Source: Claveliimonas bilis (GTDB lineage Bacteria > Bacillota > Clostridia > Lachnospirales > Lachnospiraceae). From it: a DNA stretch of 64,000 nucleotides. Positions within the stretch are counted from its first letter, which is position 1. The number at the start of each line of letters is the position of its first letter. The DNA lies in NCBI RefSeq assembly GCF_020892095.1, contig NZ_AP024845.1, positions 2,356,001 to 2,420,000 of the forward strand, read 5' to 3'. The notes below the pieces were generated by a model that was not told the DNA's origin, searched no databases, and saw only the letters and a program-made list of their open reading frames with translations. The position numbers and the translations under genes are program-made. Below are positions 35,480-44,626 of the stretch, piece by piece.

Positions 35480-36262
35480 ATGGCACAAAATAACAGTAAT
35501 CAGAATAACGGTGTAAAAAAGCAGGAAGCTCTGACGAAGCTTAGGATGGCATCGGAGCTTTATGTTCTTATGTCCGGATTTACAAAAATGCCTTACGTAT
35601 CCTGTGATCCGGATACATACGATGATCAGGTCCTGATATTCTGGACAGAGGAAGAGGCAAAGCAGGAGGCAAAAAAACTGCTGGAAAACAAAGAACTTGT
35701 CAGTATTGTGAAGGTGGAGAATAAACAACTTCTTGCCTTTTATTCCAGCCTTTTTGCCATGGGCGTCAATGCCCTGTTTGTCAGCAGAGGACTGGAGGGA
35801 GAGACAAGGATACAGCTGGACGAGTTTGTGAAGAAACCTCAGGCGGACAAACTTCCGGAAGGTCAGGTGCACGTGGAAAATCCGGAATTTCATCTTACGG
35901 CCCTCTATCTTATGCAGGCGGTACGGCGGGATCCGAATGCGGCAAAGGAGGAGGCTGTCAAAGAACTGCAGGAAGAAATGCTGGCGGATTTCCAGAAAGG
36001 ACGCTATATTGTGCCGGTGGAGCCACAAAAAGGACTTCCGGTTATGAAGCAAAAGGATGGGACAATATTCCAGCCTGTTTTTACAGATGCGGCAGAGTTT
36101 GCAAAATTTAACCGGGAAAAGCGGTTTCAGGCTGCAGTAGTGGAATTTGCAAAACTGGGCGAGATCCTTGCACCGGAAGCAAAAGGAGTTATGGTAAATC
36201 CCATGGGGGTAAATGTTCCCCTGCAGATTGCCCGGAAGAAAAAAGAAGACGCAAAAGGGTAA
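35480..36262 (+). CDS. SseB-like protein
   Basis: A 260-residue soluble protein with two regions resembling SseB-family domains. The pattern TKMPYVSCD near residue 35, and KGRYIVPVEPQKG, MKQKDGTIFQPVFTDAAEFAKF near residues 175-210, with GVMVNPMGVNVPL near the end, is typical of the C-terminal SseB domain ('P.FTD..E'). The biochemical role of SseB domains outside Salmonella is unknown. The start is ATG 35480 behind GAAAGGAAA. It follows a terminator and precedes cysK by 40 bases, so it probably has its own promoter and may share its transcript with cysK. Confidence 0.75.
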   Translation: MAQNNSNQNNGVKKQEALTKLRMASELYVLMSGFTKMPYVSCDPDTYDDQVLIFWTEEEAKQEAKKLLENKELVSIVKVENKQLLAFYSSLFAMGVNALFVSRGLEGETRIQLDEFVKKPQADKLPEGQVHVENPEFHLTALYLMQAVRRDPNAAKEEAVKELQEEMLADFQKGRYIVPVEPQKGLPVMKQKDGTIFQPVFTDAAEFAKFNREKRFQAAVVEFAKLGEILAPEAKGVMVNPMGVNVPLQIARKKKEDAKG

Positions 36263-36302
36263 GCTACATATATTAATACTGAAAAGAGAAAGGAAGAGAA
36301 AA

Positions 36303-37232
36303 ATGGTGTACAACAATATTTTAGAAGCAGTGGGAAATACGCCATTGATCCGTCTGAATCATATGACAGGATCTGATGACGCAGAAATTCTGGTAAAATT
36401 TGAAGCAATGAATGCAGGGGGATCTATTAAGACAAGGACCGCTCTGCATATGATCGAGACAGCAGAGGAGAAAGGGCTGATCCAGCCGGGGAAAACTACA
36501 ATTGTGGAACCTACCAGCGGCAACCAGGGAATTGGCCTGGCTCTGATCGGAGCAGTGAAGGGGTATAGGACGATTATTATTATGCCGGATTCTGTCAGCG
36601 AGGAGAGAAGGAAGCTGGTAAGCCATTACGGAGCAGAAGTAAAGCTGATCCATGATGCGGGAAACATTGGAGATTGTATTGAAGAATGTCTCCAGACAGC
36701 TCTTAAAATGGCAAAAGAGGATCCCGATGTATATGTGCCCCAGCAATTTGAAAATGAAGCCAACTCGGAGATTCACAGAGAACAGACAGGAAAGGAAATC
36801 CTTGAGCAGGCGGCGAGGCCTATTCATGGATTCTGTTCGGGAATCGGAACCGGCGGTACCATTACAGGAATCGGAGAAGCATTAAAAGCGGAAAATCCGG
36901 ATATGGAAATCTGGGCAGCAGAGCCGGAAAATGCGGCTATTTTGTCAGGAAAAGAGATTGGCACCCACATTCAGATGGGAATTGGCGATGGAGTGATCCC
37001 GGCAATTTTGAATCAGAATATATACAACCGGATTGAGATTGTTACAGATGAAGAGGCGCTCGAAACAGCAAAAGAGCTTGCTGCCAAAGAAGGGCTTATG
37101 TGCGGAATTTCCGGAGGCACCAATGTGGCTGTGGCAAAACGGATGGCAAGGGAGCTGGGAAAAGGCAAAACAGTGGTAACTGTTCTGGCAGATACCGCGG
37201 AGAGATACTTCTCCACGCCGCTGTTTGACTAG
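36303..37232 (+). CDS. cysK: Cysteine synthase family PLP enzyme (variant active site)
   Basis: A fold-type II PLP enzyme of 309 residues, related to O-acetylserine sulfhydrylase. The start is ATG 36303 behind AAAGGAAG. The PLP lysine is K43 in NAGGSIKTRTAL. The usual motif reads SVKDR, so threonine stands where aspartate is expected. The substrate loop reads TSGNQGIGLAL rather than TSGNTG. The phosphate-binding glycine loop GIGTGGTITGIGEAL is intact. Cysteine synthase is the best call; a different amino-acid or sulfur donor is possible because of the two changes. It lies between SseB-like and an ABC exporter, 15 bases before the latter. Confidence 0.88.
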   Translation: MVYNNILEAVGNTPLIRLNHMTGSDDAEILVKFEAMNAGGSIKTRTALHMIETAEEKGLIQPGKTTIVEPTSGNQGIGLALIGAVKGYRTIIIMPDSVSEERRKLVSHYGAEVKLIHDAGNIGDCIEECLQTALKMAKEDPDVYVPQQFENEANSEIHREQTGKEILEQAARPIHGFCSGIGTGGTITGIGEALKAENPDMEIWAAEPENAAILSGKEIGTHIQMGIGDGVIPAILNQNIYNRIEIVTDEEALETAKELAAKEGLMCGISGGTNVAVAKRMARELGKGKTVVTVLADTAERYFSTPLFD

Positions 37233-37247
37233 AAAGAGGAACGGAAA

Positions 37248-38963
37248 ATGTTTCGTACTTTATTTTCCTTTTTCAAACCCCACCGGGGAATCTTTATACT
37301 GGATATGTGCTGTGCTGTCCTTGTGGCGGCTATTGATCTTGCATTTCCGCTGGTATCAAGAAATGCCATGTATGAGATGCTGCCGGATAAAATGTATCAG
37401 ACATTTTTTACGGTAATGGCCATTGTGGCGGTCAGTTATGTGCTTCGCTCAGTGTGTAATTATATTATGACCTACTGGGGGCATACCTTTGGTGTGCGGG
37501 TGGAGGCTGACATCCGGGAAGCGCTGTTTTGCCATCTGCAGGATCTGGACTTTGAGTTTTATGATGTGAACCGTACCGGAAAACTGATGAACCGGCTGAC
37601 CGGGGATCTCTTTGAGATTACCGAGCTTGCCCATCACGGCCCGGAAGATCTTCTGATCTCTGTCCTTACGATTGTGGGGGCTCTTGGATTCATGTTTTCC
37701 ATTGAGTGGCGGCTGGCCCTTGTAGTGGCGATTATTATTCCCATCTTCCTTTTGGTTGTCATGGTATGCAGAAGGAGCATGGCGGATGCGTCGGTCAAGG
37801 TGAAGGAGAAAATGGCTGCTATTAATGCGGATATAGAATCCTGTATTTCCGGGATGAGGACTTCCAAGGCGTTTGCCAATGAGGAAGTGGATCAGGAGAG
37901 ATTTGAAAAATCCAATGACCGGTTTAAGAACTCAAAGGGGATTTACTACAAAGCCATGGGAAGGTTTAACGCCTCTTTGGAGTTTTTTATGTGTATTATG
38001 CCGGTGGCTGTCATCACGTTTGGAGGATGGCAGATCATGCAGGGCAGAATGAACTATGTAGATCTTATTACTTTTAATCTTTATATCAGTACGTTCATTA
38101 CCCCGATCCGAAAACTTTCCAATTTTGCAGAAATTTTTACAAATGGAACGGCAGGGCTGAAACGGTTTGATGAGATCATGCGTATCCAGCCGGCGGTAAA
38201 GGAACGGGAAGATGCGAAAGATATGGAGGTAAAAGAAGGGCAGATCGATATTGATGATGTCAGCTTTTCCTACGATGAGCATACAGAAGTGCTGACCCAT
38301 GTGACACTTCACATTGAGCCGGGACAGAAGGTGGCTGTAGTAGGCCATTCCGGAGGAGGGAAGACCACTTTGTGCCAGCTTGTACCAAGATTTTATGATG
38401 TCACAGAAGGAATCATCCGGATCGACGGCACAGATATCCGCAGTGTGAAAAAGCGTTCGCTTAGGGATAATATCGGAATTGTCCAGCAGGATGTTTTCAT
38501 GTTTGCGGACACTATCCTGGAAAATATCAGATACGGGAAACCGGATGCCTCCTATGCAGAGGTCGTGAAGGCGGCGAAAGAAGCGGAAATTTTCGATGAT
38601 ATTATGGAAATGCCGGATCAGTTTAATACTTACATTGGAGAACGGGGAACGATGCTGTCGGGAGGGCAGAAGCAGAGGATCGCTATTGCCCGGATCTTCC
38701 TGAAAAATCCGAAGATCCTGATTCTGGATGAAGCGACTTCCGCGCTGGATACCATTACGGAGAGTAAGATCCAGGAAAGCTTCGATGAGCTGACAAAAGG
38801 GCGTACCACTCTTGTGATCGCCCATCGTCTTGCTACAGTGAGAAATGCAGACAGAATTGTGCTTATAGATGAAGGAAAAATACAGGAGAGCGGTACACAC
38901 GAGGAGCTGATGCGCAAAGGCGGCAAATATGCTCAGTTGTACCGCACTCAGGAATTAAAATAA
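37248..38963 (+). CDS. ABC exporter with fused permease and ATPase (homodimer type)
   Basis: A 571-residue type-IV ABC exporter: six membrane helices over about residues 15-300 and a nucleotide-binding domain with Walker A GHSGGGKTT, signature MLSGGQKQR and a complete Walker B with E495 (LILDEATSALD). With a full set of catalytic residues it can work as a homodimer, unlike the MarR-linked pair. The start is ATG 37248, with AGAGGAAC a few bases upstream. The 15-base gap to cysK suggests cotranscription, so the substrate could be cysteine-related (as for CydDC-type exporters), but nothing in the sequence proves that. Confidence 0.92.
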   Translation: MFRTLFSFFKPHRGIFILDMCCAVLVAAIDLAFPLVSRNAMYEMLPDKMYQTFFTVMAIVAVSYVLRSVCNYIMTYWGHTFGVRVEADIREALFCHLQDLDFEFYDVNRTGKLMNRLTGDLFEITELAHHGPEDLLISVLTIVGALGFMFSIEWRLALVVAIIIPIFLLVVMVCRRSMADASVKVKEKMAAINADIESCISGMRTSKAFANEEVDQERFEKSNDRFKNSKGIYYKAMGRFNASLEFFMCIMPVAVITFGGWQIMQGRMNYVDLITFNLYISTFITPIRKLSNFAEIFTNGTAGLKRFDEIMRIQPAVKEREDAKDMEVKEGQIDIDDVSFSYDEHTEVLTHVTLHIEPGQKVAVVGHSGGGKTTLCQLVPRFYDVTEGIIRIDGTDIRSVKKRSLRDNIGIVQQDVFMFADTILENIRYGKPDASYAEVVKAAKEAEIFDDIMEMPDQFNTYIGERGTMLSGGQKQRIAIARIFLKNPKILILDEATSALDTITESKIQESFDELTKGRTTLVIAHRLATVRNADRIVLIDEGKIQESGTHEELMRKGGKYAQLYRTQELK

Positions 38964-38975
38964 AAAAAGTTCTGT

Positions 38976-39488
38976 TTACAGGAGGTTTTGCATAATGAGA
39001 GCATAAACCTCCTGATTTTTTTTGTTCCAGTTGTTAGCTACTGTCTGGGCTTCCGCTTCTGACGGAACGGTAATGGTCAGATCGATAAGAGGAAACTGGT
39101 TTTCCATTACCTGACAGCGGACGGAATATTCCATATTGCCATTGGGGAAGTAGTCCGCCTTGACAGAGACTTCGTTTTTCAGTTCGTAATGTTTTTCCTT
39201 TAAAAATTCATCAATGTCGGACTGGATGGCCGGAGAAATCTTATTGCGGAAATACTGTATGGTTTCAGCCCCTTCTTCCGTGAGGTGGTAGAAGGTTCTG
39301 CTGTGAGTAGACTCCTCCCGGATGAATCCGGATTCGTTAAGCTCGGCAATGGCTCTTTGCAGTTTGAAGTAAGTGGTATAGCCTTTGTCGAGAATAAATT
39401 CAGAAATCTGTGAATTAGTCAGAGGAAAATCTACTTTCTCCAGCATGTACAAGATGATCAGTTTGTATAATGTAAATGGTTCTGCCAT
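38976..39488 (-). CDS. DUF4364 winged-helix protein
   Basis: A 170-residue protein of the DUF4364 family, common in Clostridia. The N-terminal half resembles a winged helix (LTNSQISEFILDKGYTTYFKLQRAIAELNESGFI), as in small transcription regulators; the C-terminal half is a beta-rich domain of unknown role. The start is ATG 39488 behind AAGGAG on the minus strand, overlapping the end of the radical SAM gene by 31 bases, so translation is probably coupled. Target genes are unknown. Its 3' end doubles as the terminator of the opposite transcript. Confidence 0.85.
   Translation of the reverse strand: MAEPFTLYKLIILYMLEKVDFPLTNSQISEFILDKGYTTYFKLQRAIAELNESGFIREESTHSRTFYHLTEEGAETIQYFRNKISPAIQSDIDEFLKEKHYELKNEVSVKADYFPNGNMEYSVRCQVMENQFPLIDLTITVPSEAEAQTVANNWNKKNQEVYALIMQNLL
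38979..39023 (+). terminator. Terminator of the cysK/ABC transcript inside the DUF4364 gene
   Basis: CAGGAGGTTT (38979-38988) and AAACCTCCTG (39005-39014) pair over 10 bases with an extra TGC/GCA step, followed by ATTTTTTTT. It lies wholly within the last 12 codons of the convergent DUF4364 gene, and a T-rich stretch on the other side lets it work both ways. Confidence 0.82.
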
Positions 39489-40426
39489 GAATCATAACTC
39501 CTTCCCTGCCAGATATTCTGGCATTTCAGATATGCCTGCATCTGATTCAATACAAGCCTTTTATTTCCTGTCCAAAGAGGTGCGATGAGCAGCGGTTTCG
39601 GCCCGTCGCCGGTCAGCCGGTGGATGACAATGTCCGGTCTTAAAAGAGAAAGGCACTGACCTGTCACCTGAAAGTATTCCTCCATGTCAGGGATATGAAA
39701 CGGGTGCTCTTTATAGTAATCAGCAAGATCCGTATGCTTCAGCACATGGAGCAGCTGAAGCTTGATTCCCTGGATATCTGTGTTGTTCAAATAACAAATG
39801 GTTTCATACATCTGTTCGTGAGTCTCTCCCGGAAGGAAGAGAATTGTGTGGACGATGACAGGAATATCAAGTGCGCGAAGCTGCATTACCGCATCCTCAA
39901 AAACAGAAAGGGGATAACCCCGCCGGATAAACTTGGCGCTTTTTTCATGTATGGTCTGAAGACCAAGCTCAACCCAGACGGGTTTGATCCGGCTTAGCTC
40001 CTCAAGAAGCTGAAGTACAGGCGGCTCCAGACAGTCCGGCCTGGTGGCAATGGACAAGACCCGTATATCGGGATGAAGGATTGCTTCTGTAAAAATGCGG
40101 CGCAGATAAGAAACGGGAGCATAAGTGTTGGTGTATGCCTGAAAATAAGCGATATAACCTGTGCCTTTAAATTTCTTTTCTGCCTGTTTTTTCCCGGTTT
40201 CAATCTGCCGGGTTACAGAAAGACCGGGATCGGATGCGAAATCTCCTGAACCGCCCTGACTGCAGAAGATACAGCCTCTATCTCCCAGCGTTCCGTCGCG
40301 GTTCGGACAGCTCATATGTCCGTTTAGGGAAATTTTATACAGCTTTTCTCCGAAAACATGCTTCAGATGCCAGTCCAGGGAATGATAGCGCTTTTCTCCC
40401 CAGAAGACAGGTTTTAAATCTTCCAT
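39458..40426 (-). CDS. TIGR01212-family radical SAM protein (YhcC-like)
   Basis: A 322-residue radical SAM protein. The iron-sulfur cysteines are in the family motif CPNRDGTLGDRGCIFC, an extended CX10CX2C spacing that separates this group from the usual CX3CX2C. The order WGEKRYHSLDWHLK then KISLNGHMSCPNRDG is family-typical. I use ATG 40426, seven bases after the malic enzyme stop. GTG 40456, overlapping the malic enzyme end, is the alternative; neither has a Shine-Dalgarno, so reinitiation after malic enzyme is likely. The reaction of the family is not established; an rRNA or tRNA modification role is often proposed. Confidence 0.9.
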   Translation of the reverse strand: MEDLKPVFWGEKRYHSLDWHLKHVFGEKLYKISLNGHMSCPNRDGTLGDRGCIFCSQGGSGDFASDPGLSVTRQIETGKKQAEKKFKGTGYIAYFQAYTNTYAPVSYLRRIFTEAILHPDIRVLSIATRPDCLEPPVLQLLEELSRIKPVWVELGLQTIHEKSAKFIRRGYPLSVFEDAVMQLRALDIPVIVHTILFLPGETHEQMYETICYLNNTDIQGIKLQLLHVLKHTDLADYYKEHPFHIPDMEEYFQVTGQCLSLLRPDIVIHRLTGDGPKPLLIAPLWTGNKRLVLNQMQAYLKCQNIWQGRSYDSWQNHLHYTN

Positions 40427-40433
40427 ACAGATT

Positions 40434-41582
40434 TTAAATGTGGTCTCGGACTGCACGGCTTACGACATCAGCCACACGAGGATCAAAAGCTTCCGGCAGG
40501 ATGTTGTTTTCATTTAATTCTTCATCCGGCACAAGCCCTGCAATGGCAAGAGCTGCCGCCAGCTTCATTTCCTCAGTGATCTGAATGGCACGTCCCTCCA
40601 GAGCCCCTTTAAAAATACCCGGAAAAGCGACTACATTATTTACCTGATTTGGAAAATCGGAACGGCCGGTTCCGACAACCTTTGCACCGGCTTCTTTTGC
40701 CAGATCCGGCATGATCTCCGGCACAGGATTTGCCATGGCAAAGAGAATGGCATCCTGATTCATGGAAGCAACCATTTCTTTTGATACAATACCGGGAGCG
40801 GAAACTCCTACAAAAATGTCAGCACCCTTCAGGGCGTCAGCGAGAGTGCCGGTTTTATTCTCCAGATTGGTGACTTCTGTCATCCGTTTTTGCATCCAGT
40901 TCAGGCCAGGAGAGTCTTTGCTGATAATTCCGTTGATATCGCACATAGTGACATGTGCGAAACCATACTGAAGGAGAAGCTTGGTGATGGCAACTCCGGC
41001 GCTTCCGGCTCCGTTTACGACAACCTTTACGGTCTCTTTGTGTTTTCCTGTGACTTTCAGAGCGTTGATAATTCCTGCGAGCACCACAATAGCAGTTCCG
41101 TGCTGATCGTCGTGAAATACGGGAATGTTAAGAAGCTGCTTCAGCCGTTCTTCAATTTCAAAACATCTGGGTGCACTGATATCCTCCAGATTGATGCCTC
41201 CGAAAGCCGGAGCGATATTGACGACTGTGCGGATAATTTCATCCGTATCCTGTGTATCAAGGCAGATAGGGACTGCATTGACGCCGCCAAATTCCTTGAA
41301 AAGGACGGCCTTGCCTTCCATGACAGGCATGGCGGCTAAAGCGCCGATATTTCCCAGTCCCAGAACGGCGCTTCCGTCAGAAACAACTGCTACCGTATTG
41401 GATTTCATGGTGTAAGTATATGCCGCTTCCGGATCTTCGGCGATTACCTTGCAGGGTTCGGCCACGCCCGGCGTATAAGCAATGGAGAGATCTTCCCTTG
41501 AACGGATGTGTGATTTGGCAGCGGTTTCTATTTTTCCATTCCACTGTTTATGCATTTCTAAAGCTTTTTCCTGTATCGTCAT
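40434..41582 (-). CDS. NAD-type malic enzyme
   Basis: Oxidatively decarboxylates malate to pyruvate. The 382-residue protein is of the short bacterial class without the phosphotransacetylase tail. Seen: YTPGVAEPC in the N-terminal domain, SDGSAVLGLGNIG (nucleotide-binding glycine cluster), the metal region with VFHDDQHGTAIV, and the Rossmann loop VNGAGSAGVAI. The start is ATG 41582 behind AGAAGGTGG on the minus strand. It heads a leftward unit with the radical SAM and DUF4364 genes and is divergent from rho. Confidence 0.95.
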   Translation of the reverse strand: MTIQEKALEMHKQWNGKIETAAKSHIRSREDLSIAYTPGVAEPCKVIAEDPEAAYTYTMKSNTVAVVSDGSAVLGLGNIGALAAMPVMEGKAVLFKEFGGVNAVPICLDTQDTDEIIRTVVNIAPAFGGINLEDISAPRCFEIEERLKQLLNIPVFHDDQHGTAIVVLAGIINALKVTGKHKETVKVVVNGAGSAGVAITKLLLQYGFAHVTMCDINGIISKDSPGLNWMQKRMTEVTNLENKTGTLADALKGADIFVGVSAPGIVSKEMVASMNQDAILFAMANPVPEIMPDLAKEAGAKVVGTGRSDFPNQVNNVVAFPGIFKGALEGRAIQITEEMKLAAALAIAGLVPDEELNENNILPEAFDPRVADVVSRAVRDHI

Positions 41583-41728
41583 TATATTCCACCTTCTTCT
41601 TATTTTTATAGATTTTTATAGACTTGTTAGAACTGTTAATAATCATACCATTCCTTGAAAACAGGTGCAATATTTTTATCAGGATTCCTTGTCCTGCGTA
41701 TACCTGTATAGTTTCATAAAATTAGGAC

Positions 41729-41757
41729 TTTAAAAAGGGAAAAAGATATAGTATAAT
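41729..41757 (+). promoter_or_regulatory. Putative promoter of rho
   Basis: TTTAAA (41729-41734) and a perfect TATAAT (41752-41757) with 17-base spacing, about 80 bases before ATG 41837. The rest of the 254-base gap to the divergent malic enzyme gene is A/T-rich with no other clear structure. Confidence 0.55.
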
Positions 41758-41836
41758 AGCTCTATATTTCAGGTTGTCAAGTCAGACGAAAATTCCCGAA
41801 TCGATTTAAAAATTGAGTAAGAAAGGATCAGTGTAT

Positions 41837-43309
41837 ATGCGAGAAAAATATGAGACTCTGCCTCTTGCCACGTTAAAAGATCTGGCAAAAGCAAGGGGAC
41901 TGCGCGGTATTTCCACAATGAAAAAAGCACAGCTTATCGACCGCATGGTAGAAGAAGACGAAAAAGAAAAGAAGGAAGAGGAAAAGAAAGAAGAAGAAAA
42001 AAAACCGGAAGAGAAAAGGACTGTAACAAAGCAGGATGTAAGAAACGAGTCCAGAGGCGAGCAGCATAAAAATGAGTCCTTCAGAAAAAACAATTCTGCA
42101 CAGGTCAGACTGACAGAGGAGAATGCAAAAGAGCTGTCAGCCAATACCGGAGACCGGGAGCTGCATGATATTGACCGCCTGGACAGCGGGGTGACAGCCA
42201 ACGGTATTCTGGAAGTGCTTCCAGACGGATATGGCTTTATTCGCTGTGAAAATTACCTCCCGGGGGAAAATGATGTCTATGTTTCTCCTTCCCAGATCCG
42301 GCGTTTTAATTTGAAGACCGGAGATATTCTGGAGGGAAATACAAGAATCAAGACCCAGCAGGAAAAGTTCAGTGCTCTTTTGTATCTGTCCAAGATCAAC
42401 GGCATTCATCCGGCTGTTGCAGCCAGAAGGCCCAATTTTGAAGATCTGACCCCAATCTTCCCAAATGAAAGATTGTCCCTGGAAAGCGGAAGAAGCAGTA
42501 CGGCCATGCGGATCATGGATCTTCTGTCTCCTATCGGAAAAGGGCAGAGAGGTATGATCGTTTCTCCTCCAAAGGCAGGTAAGACTACTCTGTTAAAAGA
42601 GGTGGCGCTCTCTGTCAGAAAAAACAATCCGGAAGTACATCTTCTGATCCTTTTGATCGATGAGCGTCCGGAGGAAGTAACAGATATTAAGGAAACCATT
42701 GAGGGAAAAAATGTAGAGGTCATTTACTCTACTTTTGACGAGCTGCCGGATCACCATAAAAGAGTGTCGGAGATGGTGATCGAGCGGGCCAAGAGGCTGG
42801 TAGAACACGGAAAAGACGTTATGATCCTTCTGGACAGTATTACCCGTCTTGCAAGAGCCTACAACCTCACTGTGCCGCCGTCAGGGCGGACGCTTTCAGG
42901 AGGACTTGATCCTGCGGCTCTGCATATGCCCAAACGGTTTTTCGGTGCTGCAAGAAATATGCGGGAGGGAGGAAGCCTGACAATCCTGGCAACAGCTCTT
43001 GTAGATACCGGAAGTAAGATGGACGATGTGATTTACGAGGAATTTAAAGGAACCGGAAATATGGAGCTTGTTCTTGACCGCAAACTGTCAGAGAAGAGAA
43101 TGTTCCCGGCTATCGACATCCCGAAATCCGGGACAAGGCGTGAAGACCTCCTTCTCACAAAGGAAGAGCAGGAAGCTGTGGATTCTATGCGTCGCGCATT
43201 GAACGGTATGAGAGCGGAAGAGGCCGTAGACAATATCCTGAATATGTTTTCCCGGACAAAGACAAACAGGGAACTTGTTCAAATGGTAAAAAAGACAAAA
43301 ATAATATAG
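41837..43309 (+). CDS. rho: Transcription termination factor Rho
   Basis: Hexameric RNA-dependent helicase that ends transcription at unstructured C-rich RNA. The start is ATG 41837 behind AAAGGATC; the TTG at 41813 lacks a ribosome site. The 490-residue protein is longer than E. coli Rho (419) because of a Lys/Glu-rich, low-complexity insertion at about residues 35-90 after the SAP-like N-terminal helices ([13 protein letters not shown]). The RNA-binding cold-shock domain follows ([21 protein letters not shown]), then Walker [10 protein letters not shown], Walker [15 protein letters not shown] and the R-loop near [10 protein letters not shown]-type segment. It opens the conserved rho-rpmE-DUF1385-prmC-prfA order. 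Confidence 0.97.
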   Translation: MREKYETLPLATLKDLAKARGLRGISTMKKAQLIDRMVEEDEKEKKEEEKKEEEKKPEEKRTVTKQDVRNESRGEQHKNESFRKNNSAQVRLTEENAKELSANTGDRELHDIDRLDSGVTANGILEVLPDGYGFIRCENYLPGENDVYVSPSQIRRFNLKTGDILEGNTRIKTQQEKFSALLYLSKINGIHPAVAARRPNFEDLTPIFPNERLSLESGRSSTAMRIMDLLSPIGKGQRGMIVSPPKAGKTTLLKEVALSVRKNNPEVHLLILLIDERPEEVTDIKETIEGKNVEVIYSTFDELPDHHKRVSEMVIERAKRLVEHGKDVMILLDSITRLARAYNLTVPPSGRTLSGGLDPAALHMPKRFFGAARNMREGGSLTILATALVDTGSKMDDVIYEEFKGTGNMELVLDRKLSEKRMFPAIDIPKSGTRREDLLLTKEEQEAVDSMRRALNGMRAEEAVDNILNMFSRTKTNRELVQMVKKTKII

Positions 43310-43335
43310 ACAAGAAGAAAGTTTTGTGATACAAT
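43307..43335 (+). promoter_or_regulatory. Promoter of rpmE
   Basis: TAGACA (43307-43312) and TACAAT (43330-43335), each 5 of 6 to consensus, with a 17-base spacer. The -35 starts within the last codons of rho (stop 43307-43309). Confidence 0.65.
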
Positions 43336-43367
43336 TACAGAGCTGTTTAGAAAACGAAAAGAATCCA

Positions 43368-43381
43368 TGCGTATATACGCA
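43368..43381 (+). promoter_or_regulatory. Palindrome in the rpmE leader
   Basis: TGCGTATATACGCA is a perfect 14-base palindrome between the rpmE promoter and its ribosome binding site (AGAGGTG). Possible regulator or RNA hairpin site; no known operator matched. Confidence 0.4.
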
Positions 43382-43408
43382 GCGAGAATAAAGAAGAGGT
43401 GAAACGAA

Positions 43409-43612
43409 ATGAAAGAAGGAATACATCCAGCTTACCATCAGGCAACAGTGACATGTAACTGTGGAAACACATTTGTGACAGGCTCTACAAAAGAGGATAT
43501 CCACGTAGAAATCTGCTCCAAATGCCATCCATTCTACACAGGTCAGCAGAAAGCTGCACAGGCACGTGGACGTGTAGATAAGTTCAACAAGAAATACGGA
43601 TTGGACAAATAA
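43409..43612 (+). CDS. rpmE: 50S ribosomal protein bL31, zinc form
   Basis: A 67-residue large-subunit protein bridging the two ribosomal subunits near the central protuberance. Four cysteines form the zinc site (C16, C18 in TCNCGNTF and C36, C39 in [10 protein letters not shown]), so this is the zinc-containing paralogue rather than the zinc-free type B form used in zinc starvation. The start is ATG 43409 behind AGAGGTG. It lies between rho and DUF1385 as in many Firmicutes, and has its own promoter. Confidence 0.97.
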   Translation: MKEGIHPAYHQATVTCNCGNTFVTGSTKEDIHVEICSKCHPFYTGQQKAAQARGRVDKFNKKYGLDK

Positions 43613-43623
43613 GAAAAACGGTA

Positions 43624-43656
43624 AACGGGTTGAGGTTTTTACAATCTCAACCCGTT
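43624..43656 (+). other. Hairpin after rpmE without a T-run
   Basis: AACGGGTTGAG (43624-43634) and CTCAACCCGTT (43646-43656) form a perfect 11-bp stem. The following CTGCATATACG has no T-run. It may be an attenuator, an mRNA end stabiliser or a weak terminator. Confidence 0.5.
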
Positions 43657-43687
43657 CTGCATATACGAGAAACGGCAGGAGGAAGGT

Positions 43688-44626
43688 ATGAAATCATCGA
43701 ACATCGGCGGTCAGGCAGTGCTGGAAGGCATTATGATGAAAAACAAAGAAGACTATGCAGTAGCTGTCCGAAAGACAAACGGAGAGATAGAGGTACACAA
43801 AGATCGTTATACCGGAGCGGCAGGTAAGGTGGGACGCCTGGCAAGGATTCCGTTTATCCGTGGAATTTTCAATTTTATCGATTCCCTTGTATTGGGAATG
43901 CGGACACTGATGTACTCGGCTTCCTTTTTTGAGGAAGAAGAGGAGACAAAGCCCCTTACTAAGGAAGAAAGTGAGAAAAAAGAGCAACAGGAAAAATGGA
44001 TGATGCGCGGAGTAATGGCATTTTCCATCGTGCTGGCAGTTGCCATTTTTATGATACTGCCCTATTTTCTTTCTGGACTTTTGAAGCCATTGATTCCGTC
44101 CTACCATATCAGAACAGTAATTGAAGGGTTTGTGAGAATTGGAATCTTTCTTATATATATTATGCTGATTTCCAAAACGGAAGATATACAGAGAACGTTT
44201 ATGTACCATGGGGCAGAGCATAAATGCATCAACTGCATTGAACACGGGCTTCCGTTGAATGTGGAAAATGTCAGGATCAGTTCCAGGCAGCATAAGCGGT
44301 GCGGAACCAGTTTCCTGTTCTTTGTGCTGGCTATCAGCATCATTCTTCTTCTGCTTGTCCAGGTGGATTCTGTTGTTATGCGGGTGGTGGTGAGAATTGC
44401 TCTTCTTCCCGTAATAGCAGGCATTTCCTATGAAGTTTTAAGACTGGCAGGAAATTCAGATCACTGGCTGATAAATTTTCTGAGCAGACCGGGGCTTTGG
44501 ATTCAGAAGATGACGACAAAGGAGCCGGATGACAATATGATCGAAGTGGCAATACAGGCAGTAGAGGCTGTCTTTGACTGGAGGAAGTATGAAGCAGAAA
44601 CATTTGGAACAGAGTCTGACTCTTAA
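43688..44626 (+). CDS. DUF1385 membrane protein
   Basis: A 312-residue protein of the DUF1385 family with the typical opening SSNIGGQAVLEGIMM. There are about four to five membrane segments (about residues 60-80, 112-135, 145-165, 210-230, 238-255). Histidine- and cysteine-containing family segments such as YHGAEHKCINCIEHG and SRQHKRCGTSFLF look like metal- or redox-binding sites. The function is unknown. The gene order with rpmE, prmC and prfA is conserved across Clostridia and Thermoanaerobacter-like bacteria. The start is ATG 43688 behind AGGAGGAAGG. Confidence 0.92.
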   Translation: MKSSNIGGQAVLEGIMMKNKEDYAVAVRKTNGEIEVHKDRYTGAAGKVGRLARIPFIRGIFNFIDSLVLGMRTLMYSASFFEEEEETKPLTKEESEKKEQQEKWMMRGVMAFSIVLAVAIFMILPYFLSGLLKPLIPSYHIRTVIEGFVRIGIFLIYIMLISKTEDIQRTFMYHGAEHKCINCIEHGLPLNVENVRISSRQHKRCGTSFLFFVLAISIILLLLVQVDSVVMRVVVRIALLPVIAGISYEVLRLAGNSDHWLINFLSRPGLWIQKMTTKEPDDNMIEVAIQAVEAVFDWRKYEAETFGTESDS

